This document shows positions 13,723 to 26,773 of a stretch of 64,000 bases of DNA, one piece after another; within the stretch, counting starts at the first letter, position 1; each line of letters starts with the position of its first letter. Position numbers and translations under genes: made by a program. Origin of the DNA: Diadema setosum. Lineage: Eukaryota > Echinodermata > Echinoidea > Diadematoida > Diadematidae. A model generated the notes under the pieces. It was not told the DNA's origin. It made no database searches and was given only the letters and a program-made list of their open reading frames with translations. The stretch is from assembly GCA_033980235.1 (NCBI GenBank), contig CM067075.1, positions 3,814,348-3,878,347 on the forward strand. The letters are read 5' to 3'.

Positions 13723-15660
13723 TGCTTCTCTCCATACACATTATTTCAGCCATGCAGGATTCACATTCAACACTCCCATCGTATGTACAACGCTTTGTAT
13801 CTCTTGACTATTACTCTTATAGCACTCCCAAGACTTTGTCTGAAGAGGACATTGACGTCACTGCTGACGTGACAAAGAACTACTTCTCTAGTGAAAAATG
13901 TGTATGCCATGTTTTGTGTAAATTTGTATTGTTTTTATATTTCGATGACTACAGCTTTTTCAGCCTGCAAATAACTTTTTCATGAAGGAGCTCTGATCAA
14001 TCAAAACGTATTACTGAAGGTTGTTTAAAGTTTGCAATGGAGTTGTCGAATTTAAAATTGATGAGGTAATGCCGTCATTGCCTGTGAGGTCAGCCGATTC
14101 ACACAGAAATACTCATGAGCTTAATTGATTTAATTTTTTTCAAATGAACTGCATTTAACCAGTAAAAAAAAATGTCGTTAGAAGTGAATTATTTTGGAGT
14201 TCATACAACTTTGCCATGGTGGCTTACCTTAATGGTCGAGTCAAAATGTCCTTGGTATTGGCCAATATAATAATTTAGGGCCTTTTTTTTTAAAGTATAC
14301 CATACATTGGCCGAGCTGTATTACGGATGCGTCATAAGCTCATCTAAGTTGCTTAATATACAGTATGCCCCCCCCCCCCCAAAAAAAAAAAAATAAATAA
14401 AAAATACAATCAAATTTTCGCATTGATAACACCCAATATGATTAAAACTGTCTAAATGCTATTTCAAGGTCCTAAGATATAACATCGTAGCTATATTTTG
14501 CAGAAAACCTAATTCAATTTTGTTAATCGGTCACAGAGAAATGTGGATTGTTGTAAAGCATGTCACGAGTCTGATTCTTCGAAGTTTAGCACTTCGATGC
14601 TCTTGTGTGTGAATACAATAGACAAAACTTGGAGGGAAGATATTCCTGACATCCTCTACAAAATTCCTCATTTCTCCTTGACCACTGAAGCACATCGAAT
14701 GGGGTTTTCTGTAAGATGTGGGCAATGAGTTATAGTTTCATACCCTGAATTTGTATTTAGATTGATTCACTATTTTTAAAGATATCAATGTGGAGCTCCC
14801 GTTGTATCTTTTTTTTTTTTGGGGGGGGGGATGTACGGTATTACAACACCTGTTACCAGTTTCCCCCTTGTGGGGAGATAAATCACATTTTCCGTAACTT
14901 TTCTACTATTCGATACTTTTTCTTTTCTCTCTCCAAATTTCAAGGAATTGATCGGTGCTGTATTAAATGTATTCAGATTTCATGCATGCTTTGTTGGCAG
15001 AAGTTGCCCTTATAACAACCACAACGTTTGCAAGAGGTTTGGCCAACAGAGCAACAGCTCTAGGCGAATTCCCGCTCATGAAACTTACTAAAAGGGAGCA
15101 GGTGGAGGAAATACTTCGTAAGTAGGCTGTATACAAAACAAAAATAAAAACCTAAATTGTTATAAATCACAGTAGCGGTCTATTCCAAATGTTTCGCATG
15201 TTTGATCTCACTCCTTCTATTAAGAAATTGTGCATTCGAAATGGATTTGAAATGAAGTTTCCCTTTGAGATATTTTATGACAGATTTAGAGACTGTTGAT
15301 GATTAGACCTTAAAATGCCATGGAGACATTATTATACCACACTTTCTAAGGGTCAGCATTGCTTCAAAGCTAGAAAAACGCGGCTTCGAATAAGAGAGAT
15401 TTTTTGCAGGTGCTACTTGTCAGATACGAAAAAGACAATTATGAATACCGCTGGTGAATTAGTCACAGGAGCCAGCAGCTTGGCAGTGACAACTTGATGC
15501 CGTTTGTTGCCCCCATGATTACGTAACCATTGCTCTTTGTTTCCGGCAAGAAGAATTGAAGCGATGATTTCAGAAGAAGTCAAACAGACAAACAGAAACA
15601 GAGAAAATCGTGAATGGGAAGAGAATGGGCATCAGATTTCAAAAGGACAGAGGGGTGCAA
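13723..15660. other. Intergenic, nothing recognised
   Basis: The stretch contains a C-run/A-run junction near 14367-14400 and a T-run/G-run junction near 14808-14830. Short frames have no family resemblance. Confidence 0.35.
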
Positions 15661-15663
15661 TAC

Positions 15664-15790
<127 letters not shown>

Positions 15791-15799
15791 CGTTGCCCA

Positions 15800-17875
15800 G
15801 TTAGTGAAAATATCATAAAATTTGGCACAGTAATATAAATTACTGATATACTAGTAATCAAATTTTATACATACCTTATAATGACAGCTAATACTTTTTT
15901 GGACTGCAAGAGGGTTTTTCTGAGGTCTGCCCGACAGAGCAACAACTAATTCATGCAAAGTGCGTTTAAAGTAGTAAAATGCATTAAGTATGAACTCAAA
16001 AACAACCCCTCCCCCCCAAAAAAAAACAAAAACAAAACAAAACCACACAACAAGATTAAATATATGACTATGTAGTACACAAACTAGAGTATAGGCATGG
16101 AACGAAAGTATTACGAAACGTAGTACGGATAAGAGCATAAAACCAAATTTACAAGCATTCTGTATCACATCTAGCTGCGTGAAAGGCGGGTCAAAGTATT
16201 AAGAATTCATTTTATAGTCGAAGAGAAAATGTAACTATGGATGCCTAATATTAACCAAGTGTTGATGCTGCTGTATAACTCGAATTTCACGTAAGTCGAA
16301 TTATTTTCTGCGGGGGGGGGGGGGGGGTGGGGGGGACTCTTAATATTCGAGTTAGGCCAGACTGTCTGTCATAACTGCATTATACTGTTTCATAGTAATG
16401 GTTGAGGAGAGACATAATATTATATATTCTGGCATTGAACTACTTACTATTTGAGTCCATACATTCATCAATCACGTCAGATTATCATGCTATTATCATG
16501 CTATACGTAGTAGGCCTACACTTGCACTTTCGGTATAACAATTAGATGTTGTTCTGCTGATGACCTTTCATGAATAATGTGAAACTGAAAACTATTTAAG
16601 AAGCAATGAGACTTATGAAACCTTTTCAATGATAATCATCAATCAAAACTCTTTACAAATCAACTTACCCACATCGTTTGGGTATACGGCTCTGTTAGAC
16701 TATTCTCCCTTTGTTACATCTTACTTCTCATTGCATGTCTAGATTGGATATTAACACGATTGTCTAAGAGTTCAATATTGGGGCAGCTGGTATTCATAAC
16801 ATACAGAAAAATATGGTCCATACTTCCATAAGAAGAAACGAGGGTCCTAGTATTTCCTCATCTATGCAGAGTTCATTCGAGCCATCTGTTGGCAGATTAC
16901 AGCTTGCTCTGTGCAAGGTAGGTGTGCCCATGGTATCGGACGAACCCAAACAATCGCCTTGATTTACACGATCGTCTGTACGTCCGATCGACTTGCGGCC
17001 CCATTGTTTTGAAATAATAAAGCTTTGCCAGATGATAATTATCTTAGTTCATAGACCCATTTATAAAACAGATAATGTACAGAGCGGAGGCGCCTCGTGC
17101 ATGATGTGGGCATGTTGCACCATTGTAATACTCTGCGTGTGCGCTGCATCCCTACTAAGCCACTCTGGCCTGTACATTGCATATTATATTTAAGTAAGCG
17201 CAATGGTTGAATCTGGATGAAAAAAGAAATTGCTGACATTGTGTTTGATGATTGTTATATTCTTAACTATGAAACTTCGAATGTCGAACGACAAATGGCG
17301 TTCGTTCGCACAAATATAAATCTAAAGTAGATCTGCAAACATTGTTGCCCCCACCCCTTCCTTACAGGGATTTGGTAGAGATGTTTGCATTATTGATCTT
17401 TTCGTTTAATGTACTCAATAGGTAATCAACTTTAATCTCATCACTGACTCTAGTAATATGGGATAATTCATCATGATTAGAAGATAAATAAGATAAGATA
17501 GATACGTCCAACTCTAGGTATCGATATGGGAAGAGTTATATATCTCTTGTTGAAAGACCTTCTCAAATCGTCATAGAATTACTCTTATGCCTAATTCATG
17601 TATGCCTGATAAGTTACTATTTCAGTGACAGCAAAAGGTTTTCTAATGTATTGGTTCAGATTTAGCTAAGGTTCTCTGTCATTCATGAGAACTCGTTTTA
17701 TAAGGAGGTATATTGGATGATATACGAACGTATGAATATAAAAGACGTGTGTTTCCCTCTGAATCACGTGACTTCCGGATTCCCTCCTCTGTCTCCCACT
17801 ACATTTCTCAAAATTCACATCTCAATATAACACAAACCACGCCCATGCATATCAAACGAACACACCCAACGCATA
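15800..17875. other. Intergenic with one degenerate foldback
   Basis: Around 16270-16370, TATAACTCGAAT and the inverted ATTCGAGTTA flank a G-rich core, probably a decayed small TA-type element. The rest is unique-looking AT-rich DNA with no recognised gene. Confidence 0.35.
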
Positions 17876-18003
<128 letters not shown>

Positions 18004-18447
18004 CTCTTGCATCGTCCACCCACACCAAGCAATAACATAAAAGCCAACAGTGTTTAGTATTGACAGTGCTCGGCAACCACTGCTCGGTACTCTAATGCGC
18101 GAAAGTCTTCTGCATTCTGTGGTCCGAAATGTGGCATTAAAACATACTGAATGTCGGTCATAACACTCTTCATGTCGGTGGCTGGTGGACGGCGGACAGA
18201 GAAATTCACAAACTTCCTCTCTTGATGCATTCATCATATGATTTTTCTCACATGACTTGGACATTTCAGTGAGTTCTTATTACTTGTTCAGTATTACACT
18301 GTATTGTTGTTCTTTTATTCGAACGGGATAAAAACCAAATTATATTTGAACCCGACAGTTTGATTGCCGTATTAACCTATACCTAACTTCCCTCATCCCT
18401 ACTATGGTACATGATGGATGAGTGGATAGACTAGTATCGTCGCCTAT

Positions 18448-18741
18448 CAGGGGCGGATCCAGGGGCCTGTCTAATAAAGACTTGTGATAGAAATCAATCA
18501 CAAGTTTTTTTGTGTGCTGCAATGCAAGTTGCGATTGATTTGGGGACTTGTGATTGATTATGAAGGCTTTATAAGACGGGGCCCAGGAATTCCGTAAAGG
18601 GGAGGCGCCTTTGCAAATTAAAGGGGGGGGGGGGCACGCAGCCCCCCCCCCCAATTTTTTTCCTTTTTATTTCTTTTGTTTTAACCAAAAATAAAGGGGA
18701 GTGCGCCCCCCCCCCCCCCCCCCCGTCTGGATCTGCCACTG
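18448..18741. mobile_element. hAT-like MITE with GGCGGATCCAG ends and 5-bp TSD, copy 1
   Basis: It starts CAGGGGCGGATCCAGG and ends with the inverted CTGGATCTGCCACTG. CCTAT directly precedes it (18443-18447) and directly follows it (18742-18746). The interior contains a second nested palindrome (about 18463-18583: GGCCTGTCTAATAAAG to CTTTATAAGACGGGG) and long G and C runs. It has no coding capacity. A sister copy is at 39877-40037. Confidence 0.85.
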
Positions 18742-18925
18742 CCTATGACGACTACAGTGATGTCATAATGTTGAAAAATATCAGTTATATTGTGGTGTAT
18801 TATAAAGAAAGAAGACTAAATGTGAATTTGATGGTTGTATATTCAAAGATATAGCTTATATCAGTATATAAGCTTGTGTATATACGTGTGAGCTCTTTAA
18901 ATGATAAATCCAATTGTCTGCATTT

Positions 18926-19190
18926 AATTTCAATTTCAATTTCAATTTATTTTCATATTTTCTCGATGAAAAAATACATCAAATATAACAAAATTAAATG
19001 AAGTACATGATATCAAGCTGGAGACATACAGTACATAAAATATTGCAAATATATAAAACATATAGTGGTCGATCTATGAGGTTTGGAATCTGTGAAAAAA
19101 TTCTAAAGAAATATGAAGGAACCTACTTAAAAGCGAGCTTGTTGAGAGTAGGTCCCAATCAAAATCGAGTTAAAGATTAAGATGGGGAGC
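18926..19190 (-). mobile_element. Probable LINE 3'-UTR remnant with (AATTG)-type tail
   Basis: On the minus strand the segment ends in AAATTGAAATTGAAATTG, a pentanucleotide or hexanucleotide tail like those ending the other LINE copies here. No coding remnant is left, so the assignment rests on the tail and composition only. Confidence 0.35.
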
Positions 19191-19210
19191 ACGGGTACAA
19201 CAATGACCGA

Positions 19211-19260
19211 AACATAGAGAAAAAAAAAGTACAATAATTGTACTTTTTTTTCTCTATGTT
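19211..19260. repeat. 50-bp near-perfect palindrome
   Basis: AACATAGAGAAAAAAAAAG through TACAATAATTGTA to CTTTTTTTTCTCTATGTT. The arms pair completely except for one extra A. There is almost no loop, so this would extrude as a cruciform. Confidence 0.85.
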
Positions 19261-19269
19261 TCTCTATAA

Positions 19270-21600
19270 TTATTATACAGTTATATAGCAAATTCTTCTC
19301 AAATGCATTTATTTCAAAATCGAAACACTACTTACAGTTGCCATCTGTTTCAGATTGTTTGTTGATTCTGAAAGATTTTACTTCCTTTATTCACTAATTT
19401 GCTATGAAAAATTAGAAGTAAATGCTTTCTATAAAATAATCTCATTTTCCCGCTCATCGCATTATTACTTACCACGGGATCAGAAGTTCAAAGTTTACTC
19501 TCGTTTACTGCTTTAATTACTGCTTTTGCTGTTGTTTGACCAAAACTACAAAAGCGAAACACATAACACTTTTTACCCCAATCAGAGCCTTTTGCTTCAG
19601 ATAGTGCAACTATGCAGACAGGAAACGCTGCAAATTATTCTGTCAACTTCACTAACATCACCTTTCACTCACGAAAAAAAGAAAAAGTTATTACCAGATG
19701 CCTCCTAGGGCAGTTGGGTGTCTTGTGGGCACACGTTGCCAAAGAGAAGGGTGAATCATGGTGAAATTATTATAACTTCATAACGTACCAGTTTCCGTGT
19801 GGGAACACTATTTAAAGTGGACAGGGCTCTGCCAATATGTCAACCAGGTTCGAGTCTTGCCACGTGGACACAAAACTTTTGTCTGTTGTTATACGACCCT
19901 GGCAAATTAAATGCGCACTTGATAATCGGTGGATGATAATCTCAATGTTATGCATCTTAGGTGAACAAACTATATACTTTGTAAATTGCAAACATTATCA
20001 ATCACATAGCTGCATGGGACTGCTACTCTTGCCATATAAAAGAGACATATGAAATGGGAATGCTTTTCACGGGTATTGGTCAAAGTGACACCTTGCAGAG
20101 AGAATCCTATCAATTATCTTTTCCAGGAGCTTGTGTCCACTCTCTGTAAAACAGACAAATAAACAAACAAAGAAAACCTACTGTTACAACAAACACACAC
20201 GCAAAGCAAATCCGACAATTTACTTGGTCGGGAAATTGCACTCATGCACGACTTGACATGTCTGAGTCAGAGGACTTACCTCTGAGAGAACTCGCGTCAC
20301 ATGTCCTTCTTGTGATTTCCTTTTTATATGGAAAGATGAAATCAAAGCACGTTCACACCTGTAAATGCATAAATGATAGCCCTGTCTCATCAGTTCTCTA
20401 AATTCGTAATAAAACATGGGTCTTATCATGAGAAAACGCATACTTCCCTGTTATATAAGTTAATTTCGACGAACCAATTTTTTTTTTTTTTGGCACCAGT
20501 ACGACGTCCTTTCCTGAATAGAAGATGATGAGAACTTCCTGTCATGCTTCTATACCTTTAGAAATCTATTTTTCTTAATAGCGATGTTTCACTCTATACT
20601 TCTCGTACTGAGAGATGATATTCTGTCAACCAATTGTAGTTCAAAATAAACACATTTAAATCCAGAGCATAGAATTATGTATACGTGTGTTCAATTCGCT
20701 CCAGAAATTAAAGGTATTGTTTACCAGTGCCAGGGAACAGTGATTGGAAAATGTTCGAGTTATGACATTTGTTGATGCATATGTTTAAGTCACCTGTATC
20801 ACGAAACATATTACCATATGAAAATATCGCAATAGAGCCTAAAACATAAGGAGATCACTATTTTTCTCAATAGACAAAAATGTACACTGTTTATTCTACA
20901 AACTGTTTTTTGGGGCACAACTATTGATCACAATTTCTGTATATTTGATAATACTTAATACTTGAGATATACTGATTAACATTTCCTGCATTGCTTGTTT
21001 CTATCCCTGAATCACATTTCAGAACTATTTTGAAGCACTAAAGCTGGGTTTTTGTTTCATCTGCAATAATGCCTTTATGTCAATCTGCAAAATCGCAAAT
21101 ATGAGGCTTAATGTTCGCCGAAGAAGAAGAAGAAAAAAAAACCAACAACCAACAACACACTTTTGGTTAGTCACACATACACACACGTATCCTGGTTTGC
21201 CATCAGGCCGTTATATTTGCGAAGGTACAAAATAATTGGTTGTAATACACAGTTTCAAAATAGTGTTTTTAAAAAGTATATTCATGGTGCTTGTTGTTGT
21301 TAGATTTTAATTATTTTTCCAAAGGCCGTTGTAACTATTCCTTTAGAGGCTTGCGGTACTATTCACTATATAGGCCTACACCTGCATACAATACAGACTC
21401 TTCTGACATGTTGACTGATATACAAGCCATGCGGCCATTGTAGGCACCATTACAACTTTATGTGTATGCATTTATGATTATGTACACTCCCTTGCCTTAG
21501 TTTTACAACGTGGACACATGCATTACACATTACACACTAGGCAATTATTTATGACATGAAAATACATACTGTTTTTAACGAAGTTGTTGTACATGATTTC
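19270..21600. other. Intergenic, nothing recognised
   Basis: AT-rich sequence with short A/T runs. Frames at 19837-20052 (+) and 20220-20441 (-) show no family features. Confidence 0.35.
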
Positions 21601-21609
21601 AGATAAAAA

Positions 21610-22876
21610 TATAGTGATCATGAATACAATTCAATTTGTAAATGGCGTCAAGTTTTCACCTCAGTTTGGTAGATGCAAAGTGCCACAGGGGTCGAACCTA
21701 GGGCAGTTATTGTTCATGGTCTATATGAAATGACCCCTCCCCCCCCCCCCCCCCCCATAAAGTGTCGTGCGTCATTACGCAGGCGATATAGGCCTGCTAA
21801 AGTAAATGGTGACTTGGTCAAGATCTTAGTGACTTTCCTGTGACAACGAAATGTGAAGCTAAGTTAATAGGTTCCAACAATGAATAAACGGTAATATCAA
21901 TGATTTTTTTTTTTTTTTTGGGGGGGGGATAATGTGAGAATAAAACATGTTACTGAGTGTAAGTACATTGTATCTTGGATACGTATTGACAGTTGTTCTA
22001 GCTGGGAAAAACATGTTGAATATAGTGGTGAATGTACACTGAAAATTTACATTTTGCTGAAAAGAATTAGACATTCCATTTTTCAAAAACAGGCATTGCT
22101 CTTTAACAAGACCCCACAAAGTAAATTAGACTAATGTGATGTCGTTTGGAATGATACGAAGAAACGAATATTGCACGTGACAAAGTAGATTACTCAAAAC
22201 TGTGCTGTATAAGAGTACCAACAAACAAGTTATCCAGCTATAACCTCTGAAGAAACTTTGTCTCTTGACACACTGGAACAAAGACGTGAGAAACATACGT
22301 TTCATTTGATGCATAGACTTACGGCACAATAACTCCTGGATATTTAACCAATAAATTCGATTTTAGATTCACTTCTACTGATTCAAGAAGCTCGTTGTTA
22401 TTCTTCTTCTTGCCCAAGATAAACACTCATTTTAAAAAAGAAAAGCCTCAATTATTACTGAGCTATATTATGGAAAAACTTTTCATCAGATCTTCAATAC
22501 CAGTGTACTTTTGATTGTTTTAAAAAGAGACTATAGGTGAATATTTTGAAAGAGACCATTATAGAGTAACTTCGAAGAACTATATGGGGGATGTTATGAT
22601 CGCTAATCGGACATTGGTATATGATATCGAAATGATTTAAGAGACATTTTTACCTGTTTCATATTCATGTGCTATGAGTTTACGTTGTTGCTGTAGTTAA
22701 TCATTGTATTTTTTTTCATGTCATGATTTCGTATGCTCATCTAAGTTACTTTGTAGAGCTATAATTTTCATTGTATGGTTGTTTTGGTCTGATTTTATCT
22801 GTGCACAGACATGCTGAAGAAAAGCCCTGGCTAAAGCTTGTGCCGTGCTGAAATGAAATGAAATGAATGAATGAAT
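21610..22876 (+). mobile_element. Heavily decayed non-LTR retrotransposon (reverse transcriptase remnant)
   Basis: The plus-strand frame near 21640-21731 reads NGVKFSPQFGRCKVPQGS followed by NLGQLLFMVYMK, a damaged version of the RT palm segment (VPQGS.LGPLLF..Y). A poly-C insertion and stops follow. Positions 21934-22130 give ECKYIVSWIRIDSCSSWEKH, resembling the post-catalytic segment. A non-coding tail ends in GAAATGAAATGAATGAATG at 22850-22876, the microsatellite 3' tail. It has many stops and frameshifts and is inactive. Confidence 0.65.
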
Positions 22877-22881
22877 TGGGT

Positions 22882-22952
22882 CTCTCCCCCCCCCCCCCCC
22901 ACCCCAATATATGAAGAAGATAGAGAGGATGAGATTGAGATCCCCCCCCCCC

Positions 22953-22983
<31 letters not shown>

Positions 22984-22990
22984 AAAAAAC
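22882..22990. repeat. C-run and A-run homopolymer cluster
   Basis: C runs near 22886-22900 and 22942-22952 are followed by a CA run and about 27 A bases to 22989. Frames across it are artefacts. Confidence 0.9.
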
Positions 22991-23048
22991 ATGGGATGGT
23001 TGGTCGGTCCTTAGCAAGGACTCTCTTGATGTCAACTTTTAGATTCTC

Positions 23049-23290
23049 GTTATCAGTAACAACTGCCATAATTATTTCTATGACAAATTTGCTCTCAGCC
23101 AATCAGATGCGAGGATATCAGTAGCGTATTATCGGGACCCCTGGGTCCCGTATCATAACACTTGTTATCAATAACAAGTTACGATACGGTTGTTACAAGC
23201 TAGTCTGAAATCCTTGCATCTAATTGGCTGAGCGCAAATTTGTCAAAAAATGTGGCAGTTGTTACTGATAACAATTAGTCCTATGAAGCG
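23049..23290. mobile_element. Foldback MITE with nested GGGTCCCGTATCATAAC palindrome
   Basis: The left arm GTTATCAGTAACAACTGCCA... GACAAATTTGCTCTCAGC (23051-23100) pairs with 23225-23275, where its reverse complement occurs with few changes. Between the arms lies a smaller palindrome (CTTGTTATCAATAACAAG near 23160). It has no coding capacity. Confidence 0.75.
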
Positions 23291-23371
23291 GGGCCGGTGA
23301 TGGCACTGGCTATTGCACCCTGTTGACGTCATTTTCGTCATATCACTGGTCCATCTGGGCAGCCTGTGCGC

Positions 23372-23565
23372 CGTTGCGTCGTCATCCTGGGGAATGAGAG
23401 CGAGCTGTACATCTGCGACGCGAACGCTAAGACGACGCAGCCTCCCTGATTGAACAATGCAAACAGCGTGTGCAGAACACCATTTTTAGCCTAATAGCGT
23501 CGTCTTTAGCATTCGCGTCGCGGATCTATAGCTCTCTAATGGGTATGATGTTGCGCGTCGCAAAA
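23372..23565. mobile_element. CpG-rich foldback element
   Basis: GCGACGCGAACGCTAAGACG near 23415-23434 is mirrored by CGTCTTTAGCATTCGCGTCG near 23501-23520, with the paired GAGCGAGCTGTA and TATAGCTCTC further out. This is an inverted repeat of about 50-bp arms in locally CpG-rich DNA. Outer ends are uncertain. Confidence 0.6.
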
Positions 23566-23825
23566 GATGCGACGAAAGGATTGAAACAAATTAGTAAGAG
23601 TACCAAATCTCCCGATATTTGGCGTAGGTTGTTCATGTTCCCGTCCACGACTTATAAGATCTCAGATTATATCACGTCTATACTGTCATGTTGAAGCCAC
23701 ACTCCGCCAGGCCACGTGCAGATTCGAATCGGGTCGTACGTGCCGAGCCTGACGTATTAGGTATATTGATTCTACCTGTGCCAGGGCTTGTCACTTTTTC
23801 TTTTGTTTCCCCATATACCTTTTAC

Positions 23826-23943
23826 TAGCCTTTTGTCAAGGCCCTCTCGCTGTATGGTGAAGAGAGCCCAGCCTCGCGCTGGCGCGCTCGGCTGGGCTCG
23901 CTTCGCTCGCCCATTACAGCGAGAGGGCCTTGACAAAAGGCTA
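23826..23943. mobile_element. 118-bp hairpin element with 9-bp target duplication (MULE-like)
   Basis: Perfect 29-bp terminal inverted repeats begin TAGCCTTTTGTCAAGGCC and end GGCCTTGACAAAAGGCTA. The inner GAGCCCAGCC and GGCTGGGCTC also pair, so almost the whole element folds. ACCTTTTAC stands immediately before (23817-23825) and after (23944-23952). A 9-bp duplication suits Mutator-like elements (8-11 bp). Intact ends indicate a recent insertion. Confidence 0.88.
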
Positions 23944-23999
23944 ACCTTTTACCGACTCTGTACACTATTTGACGGGATTTCAGCAATCTGAGCTACCGA

Positions 24000-26690
24000 C
24001 CCCCCCCCCCCCCCCCCACCCCTCCTTTCGGGCAACGATAAGTTGGCGTCGCTCGTTAGATTACTTGGTTTTCTTTACCATGGTGTCTGCGTGAAGGACT
24101 TGAAAAAGAAAGTGAACACTGTGCACCTTCATTCTATACAGTAATGTTGGTCACTGTTCAATCATTTAGAACAAAACAATGCTGCAACAAAGAAAAATTG
24201 TTTGCTAAAGTATTTACAGTTTCCATTATGTTGAGATACTTGTGGCAGGGGAATATATAGGGACAGCGGAACGGGGGAGGGCGGGGGGACGGAGCTGAAG
24301 ACCTCCCCCTAGAATTTGGACTGTAAAAAAAAAAAGAAACAAGAAACAGCCTTAACGTTCCGCGACTCCTGATAACAATGTAGATGCCTTTGCGTCAACT
24401 AAATAACTTTATATTATGAACGGACGTGTTTCATACACTATTCTGTCAGACAAGGAAGTTTGCCGAACAACATCATTCCCCATAAGAATGGTTTCCAAGA
24501 AGGGGTTGGTTATTTTCTATATAAAGCAGTTACCATGGAGGTAAGGGGGAAGGGGATTTTCATAACGTTATACAATAGCCATGATGCACGCAGTTTCCAT
24601 AAAGCGATGGGTTAAATATTTCATCCGTGTCATGTTCAACGGAAATCTCATTTTGGAAGACAAACAGGAGTGTTTGACCTAAATAGATGTATGTTCATTT
24701 TGGCAGTTAAAGTGGCAGTTAAAGAAAAGAAATATTACCATTGAGAAATTCAGGGTAAAACACAAATTGGCTAGAGAAAATTTCTAAATTTGTAAGAGAC
24801 AATTATAGTTCTGTTCACTGTGCGGCAGATTTGCCTTTAAGACTGCCGACCTCATCTAGCTACTGTACGGTTGTTCATGAGTTCCTCATAATCAGTTTTA
24901 GGTAATATCTGAGGTGATGCCACACAACCTGCGTTTTGAATTTGTTTTTGTTAATGTGTTAATCAGGAACATTTCTCTATCATATATGCTGGCTGCTGGA
25001 CACAGAAAAAAAAAAAACATAAAAAAAGATGCCTATTCTTGTTGCACGTTCTGATGCACTGCGCATTATAACCTGCAAACCTTCTCCTGTAACCTGTAAC
25101 GCGCCTTTCCTACAGTCTTGTCTCACACGAGGCAAGTTATTTGATGCTGTAGTGGCACCCAAAATACTTGGCTGGCCTTTATGTTTCCGGGGCACATCAT
25201 CGATAATTTCCCTGGCTGAGGCAATATTACACTCGTCTTTGACTTGCATGACATGGACAACCAACCCAGCTCAGCCAGCACCCATCTGCTTCCCTGAACA
25301 AAACCGCAGTCAATATCAGATGCGCACGTTTTCTCAGAATCTAATTCCATTAATATTCCGTTGTTATCAATCAAAACGAGTTGCGGAATAGAAAGAGAAG
25401 ATAGGTATAGAAAACAAACATGATTATACACACACATTATAAGCCAGTTGACCTATATTCAATGACGAGCACCTGCACTGTCATTTATTTAAATATAATA
25501 GACCATCTGACTCAGCTGCGGTGAACAGCTTGACAGTACACTTATTTGTCCCTCACAGGGAGAATGGAACGGTGGCAAGGGGAAGGGAGGAGCTATACCA
25601 GCCCCCCCCCCCCCACACACACACATACTTTTGGCCGTTCAAACAAAAACGAGAAGAAAAGGACAACCACGAGAAAACCCATGACTTGCCCAGGGTCCCC
25701 CAACTAAAAAGGAAAAAGTAATAATAATGAAATATCTCGGATCACCTAAAAACATTCCTCGGCACCTACCTGTTTGCCATGGCAACCACATTCATCTGCA
25801 TCAACCAGTCAACAAATAGGAGTGACGTGTCTCTCTATAACAACATACATGTGGAGATCCCCCCCCCCCATAAAAATACCTATCACAAGCTCTAACACCT
25901 TGCCTTCTGAATGTCACTTCAAGGTGATAAAAAGTGAAAAGAGTGTTAATTTCATCTTTCCGAACATGTCACATTGTTGATATACAAAATGATGCATAGC
26001 TTGTAAATCTGAGTGCGTCGGCATGAATTGTGTGCTTAAGGTAAATTGGATTTTTTTTTTAACCCATGTTTTCATGAGGCGCAACCAAAGGTACACTATA
26101 CACTTTCCGTATGACCGCACCCACTATTCCTACTGACGCCCGAAAGAACACATGTATCATCTGTTTTGAGAACGGCGGACAAATGTTTGCCAAAAATCTA
26201 TTTTATTCAATCATCCGTCTGTTTTGAAATTACCGACGCATGGATAGTCATGCATCAATAGTGACACATGGCATAATGTTTAAAGATAAAAGAGAATAGC
26301 AATACTTCCCTGCGATGGCAACTTCTTGTAACAACAGCCTACCAGGGGTGTTGTCATTACCATGATAATTACCATTGCAGCGTGCAAGAATGGCTTTCAT
26401 CGCTTTTCTTTTTTTTTATGAAATAGAGCCCAGATTATCAGTCATTTCATTTGTGGAAGGCGTATTAGCACACTGCAAACTTTACACACAATGTCGAATA
26501 TAAAATTACTGAAAATGATGATCTTTATTGTGAGTGCATATATGGTGACTACTATATTGTACTGAAGTAGTAAAATAGATTCATAATGTTTATATTTGTG
26601 TCATCTGTCTAATTTATAATTATCATTATTGTTATTTTCCACGCTGAAAAAACGTATTCAAATTATGATCTTGTAAAATCCCCGATCATA
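24000..26690. other. Intergenic, nothing recognised
   Basis: C runs lie near 24001-24018, 25602-25613 and 25860-25869. A frame at 25029-25391 (+) is open together with a frame on the opposite strand but has no recognisable domain. No gene is called. Confidence 0.35.
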
Positions 26691-26773
26691 TTCTCTATCA
26701 TAATGTAGACTTCCGCCGCTGGGGGGGGGGGGGGGGGGGACCCTTTAAACATTAAAGTTTTCACCAGTTACAG

